From Calliphora vicina (lineage: Eukaryota; Arthropoda; Insecta; Diptera; Calliphoridae), in NCBI RefSeq assembly GCF_958450345.1, contig NC_088780.1:163476726-163540725 (forward strand): a stretch of DNA of 64,000 nt, read 5' to 3'. Of this stretch, positions 59,665-64,000 are shown piece by piece (the stretch's first letter is position 1; each line of letters opens with the position of its first letter). The notes beneath the pieces are model-generated. The model was given only the letters and a program-made list of their open reading frames with translations. It was not told the origin of the DNA and ran no database searches. The position numbers and the translations under genes were made by a program.

Positions 59665-60562
59665 GCACAAATATATTGCTCATCAATGTGGCTGGCAAGC
59701 AAAAAACTATTACCAGGATATCGGCAATGGCCAAATTCACAATGAAGTAATTGGTAACAGTTCGCATGTTTCTCATGCGCATAACAACAGCTATAACGAA
59801 ACTATTGCCCACCAGACCGACCAGGAATACAATCACGTAAGCAATACAATAGACAATGGTCATTGCCAATGAGTGTCTGTAGAGAAAATCGAAATCAGCC
59901 GTTTCCAATTCCCAGTAGGCCGATTCATTGCTAGAGGTCTTCATACTGTTGACAGCAGCAACAACGGTGGTTTCATAAAAATTCTCCGGCAGCCCACTAA
60001 ACGAAGAGGCGGAGGCAGACGATGAGGGCGATGTTGCAGTGGCTAAAAATGCGGACGCTGATGACGAGGAGAAGGAGGCTGGCGAAGGTGATGTAACGGT
60101 GGCAGTGGCTGTGGTCATAACGGAGCCCAACAGTGTGTCCATTAATAGACCTCGATTATTGGTGGCCGCTGTGGCGGCTGCTGTGGTGGCATCCGTTAGA
60201 AACACAGTGGGACTGAAGGCTGTATCATAAATATCCACTGATACAGTAGAATTGAAATCATTGACCGCATTCATAAGGTTGCCATTGCTGTTGGCTAAAA
60301 AAGGCTGCAACTCGAATAGATTATGGCTAAAATTATCCATAATGTTAATTTTGCTGCTACTGCTGCTGCTGCTGCTATTGTTATCGTTATCGTTTAGTTT
60401 GGTAAAATTGAAATCCAAAATTGCTTCAGAATAATCCATTGTTTTCAATTGATTTGTTGGCGTATTTGCTGCTTCAGTAGACACTGCCAATGCATCATAA
60501 TAGTCTTTAAAGGATTTTTCCGTTTTATGCAGATGTTTTCTTTTTATATAAGAAGCTACCAT
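59665..60562 (-). CDS. SIFaR: SIFamide receptor, coding exon 1 (N-terminus, TM1, TM2)
   Basis: First coding exon of a rhodopsin-like (class A) neuropeptide GPCR that in Drosophila binds SIFamide at the plasma membrane of neurons. It encodes 299 residues plus one base of the next codon. Residues 1-228 form a long extracellular N-terminus with Ser, Ala and Thr runs and N-glycosylation motifs (NFT, NFS, NST, NES). TM1 is about 234-258 with the conserved GNSFVIAVV (Asn about 253); TM2 is about 273-294 with NLAIADILVIVFCLP (Asp about 281). The exon ends ...NIFV + C, followed on the minus strand by a perfect GTAAGT donor at 59664-59659. Its last base joins exon 2 to give Pro-Trp-Met-Leu. The ATG at 60562 (context AAGAG-ATG-G) is the farthest in-frame Met; a Met at about residue 42 is an alternative. 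The identity comes from close resemblance to Drosophila SIFaR. No signal peptide is obvious at the chosen start, as in many GPCRs. Non-coding 5' exons may lie upstream. Confidence 0.9.
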
Positions 60563-61189
60563 CTCTTGGGTTTATTTATTTTATTTATTAATTTTTTGCT
60601 TAGTTGCTTTTTATTTTAATAGTTCTTAAAAAAAGTCTTGAAATCAATAAATTTATTTAAAACATTTTTCTTAAAGTTTAGTTTAATTTTTACAAATATT
60701 TATTTTTCTTTTTTTTTTTTTTTTTGTATAAAATGTTTCTGTATTAAATTTATGTTAAGTATTTACTGCCATTTAAAAAAGTCATTGATATTTATTTATC
60801 TATTTTCAAGTATTTTGTAGTAGTACGCATAAACTGCTAAAATAAACAGAAAAAGAATATTGTTTAAGTTAGTAAGTCAGTCTCCTTTGTGGTTTAGATG
60901 TATTTATGTATTTATGTTTTTTTTTATTTTTTATTTATTAGTTGTTATTTTCCATATTTTTTGCACATAAATTTAAAGTTTCTGGTGTTTTTTAAGTGAA
61001 AACAATAAATTAACATAATTTCCTGATTTATAAGCAATTTTTGAGCATTCAAAAGAAATCATATTAATTGCACGGACGGCTGAGCATCAAGATAAATTGC
61101 TTAAAAATTATTACTTTTAAAATATTTTTTTTTGGTTCATTGCTTCGAACTTTTCTTATAGCTTACATTTAAGCGTAGTGAAAGTAATA
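60563..61189 (-). other. Sequence upstream of the SIFaR start codon
   Basis: AT-rich, poly(T) at 60707-60725. On the minus strand this is 5' UTR, promoter or another intron. I cannot place a transcription start or an acceptor with confidence. Confidence 0.4.
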
Positions 61190-61698
61190 TACGAGGGTGA
61201 GTCCATAAGTCCGTGACTTTTTGAATTTCCCGGCTCTTAACTGAAAGGGTAACACTGCTCCTGTCAACAGTCACCTGTCAGTTGACTTCTGTCAAAATAT
61301 AAACAAGCTGCTTTATTTAGTTAGTGTTTGACTAGCTCTTGACTTAAGGAGAAATTGGAAAATAGTGTATTTCGTTTGCTCATTAAACATTTAAAAACCA
61401 AGGCTAAGCTTGATAAATACTGTTACGTTTTTACCTTTTAAAAACGGTGGTTTATTTCCTTTAAATAAACCGCATTCTTTTAATTGCAAATAAAAGCAGT
61501 TTAGTAGTTAAAAATTGTAGCAACTCTTTATTTATTCAAATTTACACACTTTATAATGTACAAGAATACAATGGTAATGCAGTTTATGTTAACTCTAACA
61601 TATGATAAACCGACTGTAATTTTCTGTTACTAACGGACAAAACTATAATGTTCTATTTCTAAAGCTTTTAGCAGCTATGTTAATGTTAGCAGCTTTAA

Positions 61699-61899
61699 CC
61701 CCCTGTCTATACCTGATAAATTTTTATCATGATAAACGTCAAAATCGTTGTCATGATAAAAAATTATCCAGTATAGTCTCAATTTATTAGTATTGCTTCG
61801 TTATGACAAAATTGTTAGTGCTTTTGCACAGACAACTTTGTCTTGACAACAAACGTCATTAATTGTTATAATAAATATTTGTCAAGTATAGACAGGGGG
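61699..61899. mobile_element. 201-bp MITE (TSD TAA) inside the LTR
   Basis: Ends CCCCCTGTCTATAC and GTATAGACAGGGGG, flanked by TAA at 61696-61698 and 61900-61902. PIF/Harbinger-like target. The sequence differs from MITE family P apart from the C-run. Confidence 0.8.
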
Positions 61900-62028
61900 T
61901 AACAGTTAATGTTTTTATACTTACAAACAATATTAATAACAGCATGTTATCAACATTGTTAATAAGTAGAAGTTTCGAGCACTGAAAATTAATGTTGCAA
62001 CTTGCAAGCAGCCGTTACCGACCGTTAA

Positions 62029-62516
62029 CGCCCTAACCCGCAAGAGTGCCTCAAGACATGCATTACAAAACACCAATTTTCTCAAAAAGTAATTATATTT
62101 TTTTTTTTAAATTAAACTGTGAATTTAATTACAGATTTGTTAACATTTCCCTCGAAGGTCGAAATGCATTCTGACTTTTAGTTTTTGTTCTGTCAGCTGT
62201 TTTGTGAGTGATGTCATAATTTTGTCTGTAATTATTTTTTTTTGTAAATCAAAGTTTTACTAACTTTAAGTCGCCCAATCTATTCGAAATATTTTTTATT
62301 AGATATTTTTCATTAGTTTTTCAATAAAATCGTATCGTATAATTATTGTTTTTTACACCTAAACCGGCAACAATGCCCTGAGTCACTCTTCACCTTTTTG
62401 CACCTGGTTCCTAAACTTAATTTGCAAATTAATTTCTGATGGCTGTTCTGGGTTTATTGGGTCATAATTACCCTAAAAATAATTATTCGACAACTTTTGT
62501 ATAGCTTTTTAGAGGA
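62029..62516. mobile_element. 488-bp insertion flanked by TTAA inside the LTR
   Basis: TTAA at 62025-62028 and 62517-62520. Ends CGCCCTAACCCGC and TTTTTAGAGGA are only weakly inverted, loosely like the 16678-16918 element. Its removal restores LTR continuity. piggyBac-like by target site. Confidence 0.55.
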
Positions 62517-62980
62517 TTAAATTCAAATCGTTAATGTAACAATACAATGGGAACTCTGCACCATCAGTTTCAATGGTAAAAAAGTGATTTACTGAATTGT
62601 TTCCGTACAAGCACCAGATTCCGAACTTTCTGGTCTCTAGACCCGCAACTATTGAAAAAATCACGATATGGTGTTGACCGATTGAAGGTTGAAAATGCGA
62701 GAGATTGTGGATCTCACATGACTCAATGGTTTCAATTTTGAATGATCAATTGGGTATGATAAAGCTTTCCGCAAGATAACTGTCGCGTTTGTTCACAATT
62801 GGTTGCACAAAAGGCTACACACATGTGCAGTTTCCATGGCAAACATTTTTGAATTAGGCTACGAAATTCTCACTCCATCCGGATTTAGCCCCGCGTAACT
62901 ATTTCCTGTTTCCAAACCTTAAGAAATGTCTCGGCTGAAATAGATTTGACTCCAGCGATGAAATCATCACACAATTATAC

Positions 62981-63408
62981 TGTTACGTTTTAACCTTTTC
63001 AAAACGTTTGGTTTATTTCCTTTAAATAAACTCAATGTTCTTTTTCTATCCACGTTTCCCAGTTCGCAGAAATACCAACACACTTTACAATGTACACGAA
63101 TTTACTTGAAAAACACAGCACACTCAGTTGATGTTTATTCGTAAAGCGTCTCTGATCAACTGACTCACGACTGCAACCTCTGCCACTATTTATAACGCTG
63201 CCATCTGCACTCTAGATTGTTCTTTAACTGTCAGAATTCGAATATAGCGTTGCCAACTTACGATCAAATCAACTGAAAGCCTTTACCCAATAATGCCCAC
63301 AGACATGTTACAGCCTGTCATCACAGCACTGTTATTTGAAAGCATTATGCTACTTTTAAATCAGCCCTTAAAATCGTTATATTTGAATTCAAGTACAATT
63401 TCGTAACA
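62981..63408 (-). mobile_element. Solo LTR, subfamily A
   Basis: TGTTACGTTTTAACC ... TTTCGTAACA, flanks ATAC and ATAA (3 of 4). About 120 bases shorter than the 17092-17640 copy owing to deletion near the left end. TATA-like ttataaatagt on the minus strand at about 63186-63196. Confidence 0.7.
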
Positions 63409-63485
63409 ATAACTATTTTGATGACCTTATTTTTTGGAAGGGATAAAATGTTCATTCAAAAAGTTACGGACTTTTTGACCCGCCC

Positions 63486-63790
63486 CCGAATTTTGCGATT
63501 TTGATCTTGAAGATGAAGTTTTTTTGATTTTATATGTTCACAATTTTAGTTCTTTATGACAAGGGCTACAAACTTTGCCTCAGAGAGTAAATCAAAATTC
63601 CGAACTGTTTGCAAGATATGAACCTGAGAAAATGCAAAATGATACCGAGGCCTCAAATCTTTGGGGGCCCATAAAAAAAGAGTGCATGACTTTGGGCAAA
63701 CTGGGAGACACGGGTCTTATTTTCTGGTATTTTATCATGTACTGGTGTCCGTATATGGTTATATTTCCATGACTTAAAAAATCACACACA
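63486..63790. repeat. Dispersed repeat D, copy 2
   Basis: Matches 26178-26475 over about 300 bases, including 'gggggcccat' and 'actggtgtccgtatatggtt'. It begins right at the mariner 3' end. Confidence 0.7.
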
Positions 63791-64000
63791 GTGCTATTAC
63801 TTATTTTGTACTTTTAACACAATTTTCTTTTAATTATAAAACCAAAGGATGGTTTTATTAATAAAGTGTATTGAACTGTTTAAAAAACATACCAACATTT
63901 AGTATTTATTTATGACTGTCTGTCTGTCTACATGTGTTTAGATTTACTTAATACAAACGCCTTTCACATTAAATTTGTTTTATCTTTTTGAAATGTAACA
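63791..64000. other. AT-rich end of window
   Basis: Nothing recognised apart from a 'ctgtctgtctgtcta' patch at 63917-63931. Confidence 0.5.

Larger units (their letters stand above)
61421..62541 (-). mobile_element. Solo LTR, subfamily B (TSD ATAC), carrying two MITEs
   Basis: TGTTACGTTTTTACC ... ATGTAACA, flanked by ATAC at 61417-61420 and 62542-62545. Internally enlarged by elements at 61699-61899 and 62029-62516. Confidence 0.75.
61192..63488 (+). mobile_element. Second mariner family, copy C, with two LTRs inserted
   Basis: 5' end CGAGGGTGAGTCCATAAGTC after TA; 3' end is the inverse (gttacggactttttgacccg then cccccg at 63488). Mariner sequence at 61192-61420, 62542-62980 and 63409-63488 is collinear with copy A (5685-6480). 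Transposase is dead: frames such as DRLKV...HMTQWFQF are broken. Confidence 0.8.

Noticed and set aside
60039..60434. Plus-strand frames opposite the first SIFaR exon
   Set aside because: Antisense to the Ser/Ala-rich coding exon; low complexity and no start context.
59665..60562. Identity as neuropeptide F or another RFamide receptor
   Set aside because: The combined TM1-TM6 motifs (DRF with AIWWPL, LCQEVWPPG, KDAQMDRMQQKSK) fit SIFaR better than other insect peptide receptors I can recall.
61421..62541. A long DNA transposon with TGTTACG inverted ends
   Set aside because: The ends are only 7 bp inverted. The TATA/poly(A) layout and ATAY 4-bp duplications fit an LTR better.
1..64000. tRNA, rRNA or snRNA genes
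   Set aside because: No A/B-box pair or conserved RNA core was seen by eye; a covariance-model scan was not possible here.

Overview
The window is AT-rich nuclear DNA from a higher fly. A calyptrate such as a blow fly or muscid fits best; this is inferred from a SIFamide-receptor gene close to the Drosophila one, DINE-1/INE-1-like repeats with the 'gacagacggacatggct' motif, and many degenerate mariner copies. There are no bacterial features, no rRNA and no tRNA that I can see.

Only two host genes are supported. The main one, on the minus strand, is the SIFamide neuropeptide receptor (SIFaR), a class A GPCR. Its first coding exon is at 59665-60562 (extracellular N-terminus, TM1, TM2), the second at 13964-14063 (TM3) and the third at 5123-5571 (DRF motif to TM6). 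All three have GT/AG splice sites and the phases join cleanly. TM7 and the C-terminal tail are not in the window and should lie to the left of base 1. Intron 1 is about 45.6 kb and intron 2 about 8.4 kb. Inside intron 2, on the opposite strand, is a complete three-exon gene for a 93-residue secreted, Val/Pro/Ala/His-rich cuticular-type protein (13237-13768), with a TATA box, an arthropod initiator and poly(A) signals.

Almost everything else is intron filled with decayed, mostly non-autonomous transposons: about ten fragments of one mauritiana/irritans-like mariner, three copies of a second mariner, solo LTRs with the inverted ends TGTTACG/CGTAACA and ATAT-type target duplications, DINE-1/Helitron-like repeats, CTAG-ending Helitrons, a LINE 3' end and at least a dozen MITE-like elements with visible inverted ends. 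Layout: 1-5122 repeats in intron 3; 5123-5571 exon 3; 5572-13963 intron 2 (mariners, Helitron, LINE, nested gene); 13964-14063 exon 2; 14064-59664 intron 1, including a 31-bp minisatellite (about 31430-32320) and two inverted arrays of about 365-bp repeats (about 50.8-53.0 kb and 54.9-56.9 kb); 59665-60562 exon 1; 60563-64000 upstream sequence with a mariner carrying two LTRs, which in turn carry MITEs.

I found no convincing new multi-gene system. The most informative items are the nested cuticular gene, the layered insertions that date one another, and several apparently unnamed short elements with precise ends. Identities rest on recognition by eye; no database search was possible.
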